Below are positions 34,052 to 42,333 of a stretch of 64,000 nt of DNA, one piece after another. Numbering within the stretch: the stretch's first letter is position 1; each line of letters starts with the position of its first letter. The notes below the pieces were generated by a model. That model worked only from the letters and a program-made list of their open reading frames with translations, was not told where the DNA came from and did not search any database. Source of the stretch: CAZGHS01 sp964525495 (lineage in GTDB: Bacteria; Patescibacteriota; Microgenomatia; JALYQM01); contig CAZGHS010000007.1 in the NCBI GenBank assembly GCA_964525495.1, forward strand, positions 1 through 64,000. The letters are read 5' to 3'. A program made the position numbers and the translations under genes.

Positions 34052-36421
34052 ATGAGTATTCTAAGTAAGTTAGTACAAAAAAATAGCTCACCCGAGGAAG
34101 CAACTCCCGTCAGTAAGCCTATGCTCGGACTATCTATTTCAGCAGGAGTGGTAAAAGCTACCATTTGGGAACTCAGAGATCACACAATCGAAATAATAGG
34201 ACTTGGTGTAAAAAACTACTCTGATAGTGGTAAAGAAAATCACCCAGACTTTAAAACCATCTCAGAAAGAGCGGCAGACGCAATCGACCTAGCTTGTCAG
34301 GTTGCAGAGGTCGATGTCAAAGAAACAGTCTTCGGGGTACCACAAAGCTGGATTGAAGAAGAACAGCTTTTGCCCGAATATGACGACATCACATCCAAAC
34401 TTGCCAAAAACTTAGATCTCGAAGCTGTTGCCTACGTATCAATTCCGCACGCTATTTCTTACTATCTTCAGTATCTCCACAAAACTCCCACAACTGCCAT
34501 TCTCATCGGTAGCTCACGAGAAGGAGCAAATATCGCCTACGTCGAAAACGGAAAGATAAAAGAAAATAGCTATGTTGAGTGGTCAGGTGGAAATCTCGGC
34601 AAGAATGTCGACAATGGAATACTTAAATTTGAGCAGATGACCGAATTACCTCCGGCATTTTTTCTTTATGGTTTTGGCGATCTCATAACTGCCCGCAATG
34701 AATTACTCAAGTACGACTGGAGCTCATCTGACAGAATGGGAGATACTAAAAAAGTTCCTGTCTGTGTCAGTGCACCAAAAATTACTGTCCTCGAAGAGCA
34801 TGCAGATTCCTTAGCCGTATCACTAGTCGGAGCAAAAGACTACGCACGTCACCACGAAATACAAGGCAGACTAAGTATTAAATCACTCGAATATGGCACA
34901 CTTAACTCCCAGATGCCTGCAGTAGTAGAAGAACCCTCACCAACGGCACTTACAGAGACCTCTGCAACTGTCGCATCCGTAGCTGCAATCTCAGCAGTTA
35001 CATCAGCCACAGCTGCTTCCGCAAGCGACATCCCATTTGGATTTGTTGCCAATCAAGATATTTCAGAACATGGTAGTAAGGAAGCAAAAGAAATCAGCGG
35101 CGCAGTAGAAGACGAAGAGTTAGACGTGCTGACTAACGAGGAAGAGCAAATCGAATCAACTCATTCAGACGTACAAGAACCTTGGCATACAAATAATCCA
35201 AATCAAAAGAGCAGTTTTATGTCTAATTTTAAAATACCAAAAATAAACATCTCCAACAAAAACATGCGACAAGTAGCGTACATTGCAGTTATCGTAATAG
35301 TCTTATTATTCGTCGGCGGAGGCAGTGCTGCCTGGGCCTACTGGAATATTCCTAAGGCAACAGTGACAGTATTTGTAAAACCAGCCAATATTGAGAAGCA
35401 AATTACTATCACTGCAAGCGAAAAAAATACAACAGTAGCAGAGAGCAAAATTCCAGCACAAAAAATCACTGTGGAGTTAAAGGACGTTCGTGAAGCAAGT
35501 ACTACCGGCAAACGTACAACGGGTCAGGTTGCAACAGGACAAGTCTCAATGATAAATAAAACAGGCTCATCAAAAACGTTTTCAGCAGGAACAGAACTAC
35601 AAGCCAATGGGAACATACGATTTACGCTCACAGAAGGCGTTACTGTTGCATCCGCTAGTGCTGAAACAACTTCAGAGGGCGAAGTCAAAACCTACGGCAA
35701 AGCAAATGTAAAAGTAAGTGCAAAAGAAATTGGACCCGAAGGAAACATCGACAAGGATGCATCGCTAAGCGTCGTCAGTTTTACTAAAGACGATTACGAA
35801 GCCAAGGTCGTAGATAAACTTACTGGTGGAAGTAAAAAGGATATCAAAGTAGTAGCAGCACTCGACCGTACAAATTTATCTCGAGATCTCAAATCAGACA
35901 TGCAATTAAGACTTCCACAGTTAGTGAGAGAAAAAGTCGGTGCTGACGATATTCTCTTAGACAGCGCGTGGCAAATTACATCGACCACGGAAAAATTTTC
36001 TAAAGCAGTAAACGACGAAACAAACACACTTGGTCTAGATCTCACAATCAAGGCCGAAGGCTATACATTCAAAAAAGCAGATGTAGAAAAAGTTCTGGAC
36101 GGCATAGCAACAGCAGCAATCCCCGATGGATACGAACCAGGTGACGATACGAAAGATATCCGCACAGACTTTGTATCTCTGGCTAAAGATGGCACTCTCA
36201 GCCTAAATGCAGTGAACAAGATTAGTATCATTCCTACTATCAACGAAAAAGAAATCGCAGCAAAAATACTAGGCAAAAAAGAAGAAGCAGCCAAAGCAAG
36301 TATCATAGATAATAATAAGATCTATGATATGTCGTTCGAGTACTCAATGCGCGTTCCAGAGCCACTCATGACTCTACCGCACAAAGAGGAGAATATAACT
36401 GTGAAACGAGGCATAAGATAA
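34052..36421 (+). CDS. PilM-like actin-fold domain fused through one span to a baseplate-J-like ectodomain
   Basis: 789 aa. Residues about 25-270 have the look of a PilM/FtsA-type actin-fold domain (LGLSISAGVVKATIWELRDH, then FGVPQSWIEEEQLL and TAILIGSSREGANIAYVENG). A low-complexity acidic and Ala/Ser-rich linker (290-390) precedes a membrane span at about 410-430 (AYIAVIVIVLLFVGGGSA). The outer part (ATVTVFVKPANIEKQITI, KRTTGQVATGQVSMINKTGS, GPEGNIDKDASLSV) resembles the baseplate J/gp47-like proteins widespread in CPR genomes. It may couple a cytoplasmic filament or pilus ATPase to an envelope-spanning structure. It is followed by murein genes. Confidence 0.65.
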   Translation: MSILSKLVQKNSSPEEATPVSKPMLGLSISAGVVKATIWELRDHTIEIIGLGVKNYSDSGKENHPDFKTISERAADAIDLACQVAEVDVKETVFGVPQSWIEEEQLLPEYDDITSKLAKNLDLEAVAYVSIPHAISYYLQYLHKTPTTAILIGSSREGANIAYVENGKIKENSYVEWSGGNLGKNVDNGILKFEQMTELPPAFFLYGFGDLITARNELLKYDWSSSDRMGDTKKVPVCVSAPKITVLEEHADSLAVSLVGAKDYARHHEIQGRLSIKSLEYGTLNSQMPAVVEEPSPTALTETSATVASVAAISAVTSATAASASDIPFGFVANQDISEHGSKEAKEISGAVEDEELDVLTNEEEQIESTHSDVQEPWHTNNPNQKSSFMSNFKIPKINISNKNMRQVAYIAVIVIVLLFVGGGSAAWAYWNIPKATVTVFVKPANIEKQITITASEKNTTVAESKIPAQKITVELKDVREASTTGKRTTGQVATGQVSMINKTGSSKTFSAGTELQANGNIRFTLTEGVTVASASAETTSEGEVKTYGKANVKVSAKEIGPEGNIDKDASLSVVSFTKDDYEAKVVDKLTGGSKKDIKVVAALDRTNLSRDLKSDMQLRLPQLVREKVGADDILLDSAWQITSTTEKFSKAVNDETNTLGLDLTIKAEGYTFKKADVEKVLDGIATAAIPDGYEPGDDTKDIRTDFVSLAKDGTLSLNAVNKISIIPTINEKEIAAKILGKKEEAAKASIIDNNKIYDMSFEYSMRVPEPLMTLPHKEENITVKRGIR

Positions 36422-36433
36422 ACACATCACCAT

Positions 36434-37432
36434 ATGAAAGCATTTGCACTTAAAGTTTTTTCCATTATTTTTGGCGTCATTGCTCTCGTCATCATAGGCA
36501 TCGTTGCAGTCATATACATCTGGTATAACAACAACACACAACCAGTTTCAGAAACGCCACAAGATACAGAGATCATTGTCGAAAGCGGCGAATCATTCGC
36601 TGACATAGCGCAAAATTTAGAAGAACAGGGAATTATAAAAAATGCGTTTGCATTCAGAGTCTGGGCAAAATTATCAGGTGAAGCAATCACAGTTCAAGCA
36701 GGCAAGCACACACTCTCTCCTCATATGACCCATACACAGATCGCACACGAGCTCTTGGTTGGCATTGAAGATGTAAAAATCCTTATCAAAGAAGGTCAGC
36801 GTGTCGAAGAAATTGCCGAAATATTTGAAATCAACTTTGACCAAACATTTAATAAACAAGAATTTCTCAAACTCGCCAAGCCAAACGAAGGTAAACTATT
36901 TCCTGACACATATATTTTTCAAAAAAGTACCAGTGCACAACTCGCATTCGAAAAATTAAACACACAGTTCAAGCAAAAATATGCAGAGCTCGGTGGTCCG
37001 ACCACACCGCAGGAAATGAATGAAACGCTCACACTCGCATCACTTATTGAACGCGAAGGAAAGACAGATGTAGATCGTCCAATTATTGCGGGAATCTTAC
37101 TCAATCGTTTAAATAACGAAACAGAAACAGTAGGTTTACTCCAAGTCGACGCAACACTACAATACGCAATAAACGAAAACACAAAAAAGTCAGCAGTTTG
37201 GTGGCCAATTCCAACTCCAGCAGACAAAGAAATCAATTCCAAATACAACACATACAAAATAAAAGGACTTCCACCTGCTCCTATCTGCAATCCAGGGATC
37301 TCAGCTCTCAAAGCAGCTATCAATCCACAAAAATCTAACTACCTCTATTACATTCATGACAATTCAGGCAAAGCATATTACGCACGCACTTTCGACGAGC
37401 ACGACGCAAACATAGGTAGATACCTACAATAA
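36434..37432 (+). CDS. mltG: Endolytic murein transglycosylase MltG
   Basis: 332 aa. An N-terminal span (VFSIIFGVIALVIIGIVAVI) anchors it outside the membrane; a LysM-like part (IIVESGESFADIAQNLEEQG) precedes the YceG catalytic domain with the active glutamate in ASLIEREGK, followed by RPIIAGILLNRLN, QVDATLQYA and the C-terminal KGLPPAPICNPGISALKAAI. MltG cuts nascent glycan strands and sets their length. The gene is 12 bp after the PilM/BPJ-like gene, and a ligase and D-Ala genes follow. Confidence 0.93.
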   Translation: MKAFALKVFSIIFGVIALVIIGIVAVIYIWYNNNTQPVSETPQDTEIIVESGESFADIAQNLEEQGIIKNAFAFRVWAKLSGEAITVQAGKHTLSPHMTHTQIAHELLVGIEDVKILIKEGQRVEEIAEIFEINFDQTFNKQEFLKLAKPNEGKLFPDTYIFQKSTSAQLAFEKLNTQFKQKYAELGGPTTPQEMNETLTLASLIEREGKTDVDRPIIAGILLNRLNNETETVGLLQVDATLQYAINENTKKSAVWWPIPTPADKEINSKYNTYKIKGLPPAPICNPGISALKAAINPQKSNYLYYIHDNSGKAYYARTFDEHDANIGRYLQ

Positions 37433-37453
37433 CGTAAAACCAGCCATTCCTGG

Positions 37454-37459
37454 TATAAT
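37454..37459 (+). promoter_or_regulatory. -10 box of the murF-like gene
   Basis: TATAAT, 8 nt before the ATG at 37468. A TTG at 37459 in the same frame overlaps the box and is not the start. Confidence 0.55.
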
Positions 37460-37467
37460 TGCACGAC

Positions 37468-38748
37468 ATGATAGACTACCTCAAAGAGAAATTATATTTC
37501 CTCGCTGCCTGGTATTTCCGTTTCTGGGCTCGTATAAAACTCGCACGTTGGAATCCACGCATCATTGTCATTACAGGCTCAAGTGGTAAGACCACACTCA
37601 TGCACTTTGTAGAATCCCAACTTACCGGCAAAGCCAAAATTTCTCATCATGCTAACTCAAGTATCGGCGTCCCGTTCGATATTCTCGGCATCGAGCGTCC
37701 AACGCTCAAAGCATCCGAGTGGCCCGGCATCCTGCTCGCAGCACCGCTCAAAGCATTCGCCGGGCCTCCTACACAGCAGTTCTACGTAGTCGAATGTGAT
37801 TGTGACCGACCAGGAGAAGGAAAATTTCTCTCGGAGTTCCTCAATCCAGAAATAACTCTCTGGATAAGCATCTCTCGCACACATACCATGAATTTCGATC
37901 ACCTTGTTACGGATAAGACATTTACGACAGTCGAAGAGGCCGTCGCCCACGAGTTCGGATACTTCATCCAAAACACACAAAAACTAGTGATCATAAACGG
38001 CGATTCCAAACTCATGAAGCAACAAACCTCCCGCACAAAAGCACAAGTTCAAGAAGTCTCAGCAAACTCACTTCAGGAGTACACTCTCACCAACTCAGGC
38101 ACTCACTTTACGATCAATCAACAGCACTATTCCTTCAATCAACTTCATCCGAAAGAAGTAGCAATCACCATTCAACAAACCAAATCCCTTATGGACTACC
38201 TCCAGCTCCCGTTCGACACAACATTTACACACCTCACCATTCCACCTGGCCGCACAACCATACATAAAGGAATCAAAAATACGACGCTCATCGATAGTAC
38301 ATATAACGCCAACCTGATCTCCATGAAAGCAATTCTCGAAATGTTCACTCTCATTCAATCAGATAAAAAATGGGTCGTGCTTGGAGATATGCGCGAGCTT
38401 GGCGCTGAAGACAAGGAAGAACATGAAAAACTTGCTGAAATCCTCGCTTCCATGAATCTTCAAAAAATTATACTCATGGGCTCATCCATCAACAAATATA
38501 CATATCCGCATCTCAAGAGTCTTCTCAATAACGATCCAAAAATCCTAAGTTGCGAAAACCACACAGACACACTCAAATATCTAAAAGATAATATACAAGG
38601 CAACGAAACAATTCTTTTCAAAGCATCGCAGTCCCAAGTGTTCGAAGGATTTATAGAGCCACTACTCGCAAATAGTGAAGATATAAAAACACTGCCGCGA
38701 AGAGAAATTTACTGGATAGAATATCGCAAACAAAGAGGCTTGGTATGA
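37468..38748 (+). CDS. murF: MurF-like Mur ligase with replaced N-terminal domain
   Basis: 426 aa. The P-loop is IVITGSSGKTTLMHF; the central domain has VECDCDRPGEGKFL and ISRTHTMNFDHL; the C-terminal domain has IDSTYNANLISMKAILEMF and WVVLGDMRELGAEDKEEHEK, diagnostic of MurF. Ordinary MurF has an ~80-residue domain before the P-loop; here only ~30 residues with an aromatic, basic amphipathic helix (YFLAAWYFRFWARIKLARW) precede it, suggesting membrane attachment. It should add D-Ala-D-Ala to the UDP-muramyl tripeptide; the ddl and alr genes that make that dipeptide follow. Overlaps the Nudix gene by 4 bp. Confidence 0.85.
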   Translation: MIDYLKEKLYFLAAWYFRFWARIKLARWNPRIIVITGSSGKTTLMHFVESQLTGKAKISHHANSSIGVPFDILGIERPTLKASEWPGILLAAPLKAFAGPPTQQFYVVECDCDRPGEGKFLSEFLNPEITLWISISRTHTMNFDHLVTDKTFTTVEEAVAHEFGYFIQNTQKLVIINGDSKLMKQQTSRTKAQVQEVSANSLQEYTLTNSGTHFTINQQHYSFNQLHPKEVAITIQQTKSLMDYLQLPFDTTFTHLTIPPGRTTIHKGIKNTTLIDSTYNANLISMKAILEMFTLIQSDKKWVVLGDMRELGAEDKEEHEKLAEILASMNLQKIILMGSSINKYTYPHLKSLLNNDPKILSCENHTDTLKYLKDNIQGNETILFKASQSQVFEGFIEPLLANSEDIKTLPRREIYWIEYRKQRGLV

Positions 38749-39167
38749 AACAAGAAAAGTCATTTGGAGTAGTACCATTCATCCAAGATGACACAGGTAT
38801 TCGATACCTCATCATAAAGCACCTTGCTGGTCACTGGGGGTTCCCTAAAGGCCATCAGGAAGCAGGGGAGACAGATTTACAAACAGCACTCCGAGAGCTT
38901 CAGGAAGAGACTGGACTTACACCAGACCAAATAAAAGTTAATGCACCAATCACAGATAACTACAAGTTTACTAAAAATAATGAATCGATAGAAAAAACAG
39001 TAATATACTTCATAGTCCAAATACAAAATAAAGAAGTAAAACTGCAAACACAAGAAATCGCCGAATATTCCTGGGCAAACCTAGAAACAACAAAAAGCCT
39101 TCTCACCTATGACGAGTCCAAAATAGTTTTACAAAAAGCACACGACGAAATCATAAAAAATATATGA
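38745..39167 (+). CDS. Nudix hydrolase
   Basis: 140 aa. The Nudix box is complete: GHQEAGETDLQTALRELQEE followed by TGL, matching G-x5-E-x7-R-E-x2-E-E-x-G. The start FGVVPFIQDDTGIRYLIIKH and later W residues fit the diadenosine-polyphosphate or NTP-cleaning subgroup; the substrate is open. It overlaps the murF-like gene by 4 bp (ATGA) and ddl by 4 bp, so the three are translated together. Confidence 0.9.
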   Translation: MKQEKSFGVVPFIQDDTGIRYLIIKHLAGHWGFPKGHQEAGETDLQTALRELQEETGLTPDQIKVNAPITDNYKFTKNNESIEKTVIYFIVQIQNKEVKLQTQEIAEYSWANLETTKSLLTYDESKIVLQKAHDEIIKNI

Positions 39168-40267
39168 ATAAAAAATTAAACATCGCACTCGTTTTTGGTG
39201 GTAAAAGTGGTGAACACGAAGTATCTCTTCAATCAGCCAAATCCATTTACGAAGCTATAGACAAAGAAAGACACAATGTCTCATTAATCGGCATAGACAA
39301 AAACGGCCAGTGGCAACTCGGAAACGCAGCGAATTTCCTACTCAACTCCAACGACCCAAAACTCATAAAATTAAACGACCAGACTTCCACAGCAGTAATA
39401 CCGCGCTCAACAAACAATCAAATTGAGTTGTATACACTTCAAGACAATCAACCAACTCAGCAAATCGATGTTTTCTTCAATATCATCCACGGTTCAACCG
39501 GCGAGGACGGGATCATCCAAGGCCTATTTGAAATGCTCGGAGCAGCCTATGTAGGTGCTGGAGTTCTTGGATCAGCGATCGGTATGGACAAAGAAATGAT
39601 GAAACGGATATTCATAAGTGCCGATCTTCCAGTTGGAGAATTCGCAGTAATCAAAAAACACGAACTCGAAGATATCGATTGGGAATCCATAGTAAAAGAT
39701 AGAGAACTGCCGTTATTCGTCAAACCAGCCAACGCAGGGTCATCGGTCGGAGTGAGCAAAGCAAAAACTCCCAAGGAACTAAGAACTGCCGTATATAAAG
39801 CATTCGAATACGATAACAAAGTCCTGATCGAACAATATATTAAAGGACGAGAAATTGAATGTTCTGTTCTTGGCAACGAAGATCCGATCGCCAGCGTCTG
39901 TGGTGAGATCATTCCCCAGCACGAATTTTATTCATACGAAGCAAAATATATCGACGAAAACGGTGCAGTCTTAAAAATCCCTGCAGAAATCCCAGCAGAA
40001 AAGCAAAAACAAATACAAGACTATGCAATTAAAGCGTTTCAAATATTAGAATGCCGAGGTATGGCGAGAGTAGATTTCTTCTTAACTGAAGATAACAAAA
40101 TCTACCTAAACGAAATCAACACGCTACCTGGGTTTACAAAAATCAGCATGTATCCAAAACTCTGGGAAGCGTCAGGTCTTCCCTATGCACACCTCATCGA
40201 CCGCCTCATTTCGTTAGCCATTCAAGAAAAAGAATCAAAAGATAAATTAAAACGAACATATACATAA
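39164..40267 (+). CDS. ddl: D-alanine--D-alanine ligase
   Basis: 367 aa. It starts NIALVFGGKSGEHEVSLQSA, the signature of Ddl, followed by the ATP-grasp core: GAGVLGSAIGMDKEMMKRIF, FVKPANAGSSVGVSKA, GREIECSVLGNE, and the metal/D-Ala site NEINTLPGFTKISMYPKLWE. The ligase joins two D-Ala molecules in the cytoplasm using ATP. Complete relative to the family. Position between murF-like, Nudix and alr genes makes a D-alanine branch cluster. Confidence 0.97.
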   Translation: MNKKLNIALVFGGKSGEHEVSLQSAKSIYEAIDKERHNVSLIGIDKNGQWQLGNAANFLLNSNDPKLIKLNDQTSTAVIPRSTNNQIELYTLQDNQPTQQIDVFFNIIHGSTGEDGIIQGLFEMLGAAYVGAGVLGSAIGMDKEMMKRIFISADLPVGEFAVIKKHELEDIDWESIVKDRELPLFVKPANAGSSVGVSKAKTPKELRTAVYKAFEYDNKVLIEQYIKGREIECSVLGNEDPIASVCGEIIPQHEFYSYEAKYIDENGAVLKIPAEIPAEKQKQIQDYAIKAFQILECRGMARVDFFLTEDNKIYLNEINTLPGFTKISMYPKLWEASGLPYAHLIDRLISLAIQEKESKDKLKRTYT

Positions 40268-40268
40268 T

Positions 40269-40601
40269 ATGGCTACAGATCAAAAAACAATAGACTTTTT
40301 AACAGAACAAATCCAAAAAGCAGGGGATATACGTTCACGCAAAATGTTTGGAGAATATGCCTTATATTGTAACGAAAAAGTTGTAGCATTCGTATGCGAC
40401 GATCAGCTATTTATCAAACCGACCAGCATCAGCAATAATTATCTTGACGACTCATACCTTGCGCCACCGTACCCAGGTGCAAAAAACTATTATCAGGTTC
40501 CCGAAGATCGATGGGATGATCATGAATGGCTTACCGAATTTGTAAAAGAAACGGCTGCAGTACTTCCACTACCTAAGCCGAAGAAAAGAATCCAAAGATA
40601 A
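40269..40601 (+). CDS. TfoX N-terminal-domain protein
   Basis: 110 aa. The TfoX_N fold is recognisable from RSRKMFGEYALYCNEKVVAF, DDQLFIKPTS and the C-terminal helix EWLTEFVKETAAV. In gamma-proteobacteria TfoX/Sxy promotes competence, but stand-alone N-domain proteins are widespread and of unknown role. It starts 1 nt after the ddl stop. Confidence 0.8.
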   Translation: MATDQKTIDFLTEQIQKAGDIRSRKMFGEYALYCNEKVVAFVCDDQLFIKPTSISNNYLDDSYLAPPYPGAKNYYQVPEDRWDDHEWLTEFVKETAAVLPLPKPKKRIQR

Positions 40602-40602
40602 G

Positions 40603-40631
40603 TTGAAACGATCGAATACTTAGATTACTAT
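40603..40631 (+). promoter_or_regulatory. Promoter of the small membrane protein, leaderless type
   Basis: TTGAAA (40603-40608), 17-bp spacer, TACTAT (40626-40631), 6 nt (CAATAC) to the ATG at 40638. Confidence 0.65.
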
Positions 40632-40637
40632 CAATAC

Positions 40638-40964
40638 ATGCCTAAATCAGGATATCTATATAAAATTCTTTTGGTGATATTGTCAATAATTATTGGACCA
40701 ATAATATTGTGGCTTCTTGAGCTTGCAAGCTTGTATCCCATAATACGGCCGCCGCAATCTTTAGTGCAACTTAATAATGCGGAAAACAGAATTTCCCAGG
40801 CAACCACATCTGGTGTTCAAATTCCCGACTATGGCATTATCGACCATAATCCTGATTCATATATGAGACTTCAATTGGTGGTTCTTATTACTATGTGGGT
40901 TCTGAGTTCTACTCTTGTATACTTCTTATTAAGACGAATACTACGACGAAAAATGATAAAATAG
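40638..40964 (+). CDS. Small two-span membrane protein, unknown
   Basis: 108 aa. Two hydrophobic segments (ILLVILSIIIGPIILWLLEL and LVVLITMWVLSSTLVYFLL) flank an outside loop of about 45 residues; the C-terminus is strongly basic (RRILRRKMIK) and should stay in the cytoplasm. It has its own good promoter and sits just before alr. No family recognised. Confidence 0.65.
   Translation: MPKSGYLYKILLVILSIIIGPIILWLLELASLYPIIRPPQSLVQLNNAENRISQATTSGVQIPDYGIIDHNPDSYMRLQLVVLITMWVLSSTLVYFLLRRILRRKMIK
40957..40962 (+). promoter_or_regulatory. -10 box of alr, leaderless type
   Basis: TAAAAT, then AGCTCC, then the ATG at 40969 (6-nt gap). It overlaps the last codons of the small membrane protein. Confidence 0.5.
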
Positions 40965-40968
40965 CTCC

Positions 40969-42120
40969 ATGGAAAACTTGAGCTATATAGAAGTCTCTAA
41001 ATCAGCAATTCTCCACAACTTTCTACAATTCCGCAAATTTATCCACTCGGACACAAAAATCATCAGCGTACTGAAAGCCAATGCCTACGGTCACGGCATT
41101 CAACAACTCACGCCAATAATAGAGTCACAAACAGACTATTTCGCCGTCGACGATATCGAAGAACTACGCACACTCAGGCAGGTAACTCAGAAACCAACGC
41201 TCATTCTAGGATACATCCTCAAAGATCAACTCGAAGAAGCACTCGCACTCAACGCAGATATTGTTATCTACGACATTGAACGGGCGACACTACTAGATCA
41301 AATTGCACGCAAACACGACACAAAAGCCAAAATCCACATTAAAATAGACGCTGCACTAGGCCGACAGGGGGTACTGCCCTCCGAACTCGAGCATTTCATA
41401 AACCATTTATCTCAACTAAAAAATCTAGAGGTAGTAGCTGCCTACGCGCACTTTGCCAACATTGAAGACATAGGTGATCCCACAGAAGGAGCTTCAGAGT
41501 TTTCCCACGCTCGAAAACAGATAGAAATATTCAAAAATGCCGTGGAAAATATCGTGAAAAAACAATTTCCACAAGTTTTCACACATATCTCATCCACCGC
41601 AGGTACCATTGTGTATGAGAAGAATCACCACCACAGCGACTTCATTAGACTGGGTATAGGGCTTTATGGTCTTTGGCCCTCTCAAAATATACAGCGAGTC
41701 CTTGAACCTCAAGGATTTACACTCAAACCAGCGCTCCGCTGGGTGTCGCACATAGCTCAAGTAAAAGAACTCCCTGCCAACTCCTCTATCGGCTATGGTT
41801 TAACCTTTACAACATATAAACCTACCAAGATCGCCATTATTCCCCAAGGTTATAGCGATGGCTACGACCGAGGCCTCTCTAATAAAGGAGCAGTCCTTAT
41901 ACAGAGCACCCGCTGCCCTATTCTTGGTCGCGTCATGATGAATATGATCGTGGCCGACATTACCGAGTTAGATGATGTCCAACCAGAAGACGAAGTGATT
42001 CTCCTCGGCGCCCAAGGCCAAGAACAAATCACCGTCGAAGAGTTTGCTGAAAAAGCCGAAACCATCAACTATGAAGTAATAGCCCGCATCAACCCACTCC
42101 TCCCAAGGGTATTGACATGA
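40969..42120 (+). CDS. alr: Alanine racemase
   Basis: 383 aa. The PLP lysine is in ISVLKANAYGHGIQQL; the catalytic tyrosine region is NSSIGYGLTFTTYKPTKIA, and HISSTAGTIVYEK, FIRLGIGLYGLWP and GRVMMNMIVADITELDD are conserved family segments. It makes D-Ala for Ddl and MurF encoded just upstream. Stop codon is TGA, which shows that TGA is not recoded in this organism. Its stop lies inside a possible promoter for the rpoB leader. Confidence 0.97.
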   Translation: MENLSYIEVSKSAILHNFLQFRKFIHSDTKIISVLKANAYGHGIQQLTPIIESQTDYFAVDDIEELRTLRQVTQKPTLILGYILKDQLEEALALNADIVIYDIERATLLDQIARKHDTKAKIHIKIDAALGRQGVLPSELEHFINHLSQLKNLEVVAAYAHFANIEDIGDPTEGASEFSHARKQIEIFKNAVENIVKKQFPQVFTHISSTAGTIVYEKNHHHSDFIRLGIGLYGLWPSQNIQRVLEPQGFTLKPALRWVSHIAQVKELPANSSIGYGLTFTTYKPTKIAIIPQGYSDGYDRGLSNKGAVLIQSTRCPILGRVMMNMIVADITELDDVQPEDEVILLGAQGQEQITVEEFAEKAETINYEVIARINPLLPRVLT

Positions 42121-42140
42121 CGATCTGAGCGTGATACAAG
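42112..42140 (+). promoter_or_regulatory. Possible distal rpoB promoter
   Basis: TTGACA (42112-42117), 17-bp spacer, TACAAG (42135-42140). The -35 overlaps the end of alr. A transcript from here would pass two terminator-like hairpins before rpoB. Confidence 0.45.
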
Positions 42141-42160
42141 TATTTATACCGTTTTTAGAT

Positions 42161-42199
42161 GAAGTTGTGCATATCTGTAGGTGCAAGCTTCATTTTTTT
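42161..42199 (+). terminator. Terminator-like hairpin between alr and rpoB
   Basis: GAAGTTGTGC (42161-42170) can pair with GTGCAAGCTTC (42181-42191) using wobble pairs and one bulge, followed by seven T (42193-42199). It may end alr transcription or attenuate the distal rpoB promoter. The stem is imperfect. Confidence 0.45.
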
Positions 42200-42246
42200 G
42201 CGTTTAGAAACCTATTCCATTTCAGTGTGCTATCCGAGGGGTAACC

Positions 42247-42276
42247 TTGCCGACAACACAAAATGAATTGTAAAAT
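42247..42276 (+). promoter_or_regulatory. Possible proximal rpoB promoter
   Basis: TTGCCG (42247-42252), 18-bp spacer, TAAAAT (42271-42276). The predicted start near 42283 would put the hairpin at 42289-42310 at the very 5' end of the mRNA. Confidence 0.45.
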
Positions 42277-42288
42277 GTACTGTTTATG

Positions 42289-42316
42289 TCGCACGAAGAT
42301 ATTCGTGTGATTTTTT
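42289..42316 (+). terminator. Hairpin with T-tract in the rpoB leader (attenuator-like)
   Basis: TCGCACGAA (42289-42297), loop GATA, TTCGTGTGA (42302-42310): nine pairs including one G-U, followed directly by six T. The Shine-Dalgarno of rpoB starts 7 nt later. It fits either an intrinsic terminator used as attenuator or a protective 5' stem. Confidence 0.55.
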
Positions 42317-42322
42317 GCGTAT

Positions 42323-42328
42323 AAGGAG
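42323..42328 (+). promoter_or_regulatory. Shine-Dalgarno of rpoB
   Basis: AAGGAG, 5 nt before the ATG at 42334. It is one of the few strong Shine-Dalgarno sites in the window. Confidence 0.85.
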
Positions 42329-42333
42329 ATTTC

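Noticed and set aside
42118..42120. TGA recoded as glycine, as in some CPR lineages
   Set aside because: TGA ends alr and other genes at the positions expected from family length, so the standard bacterial code applies.
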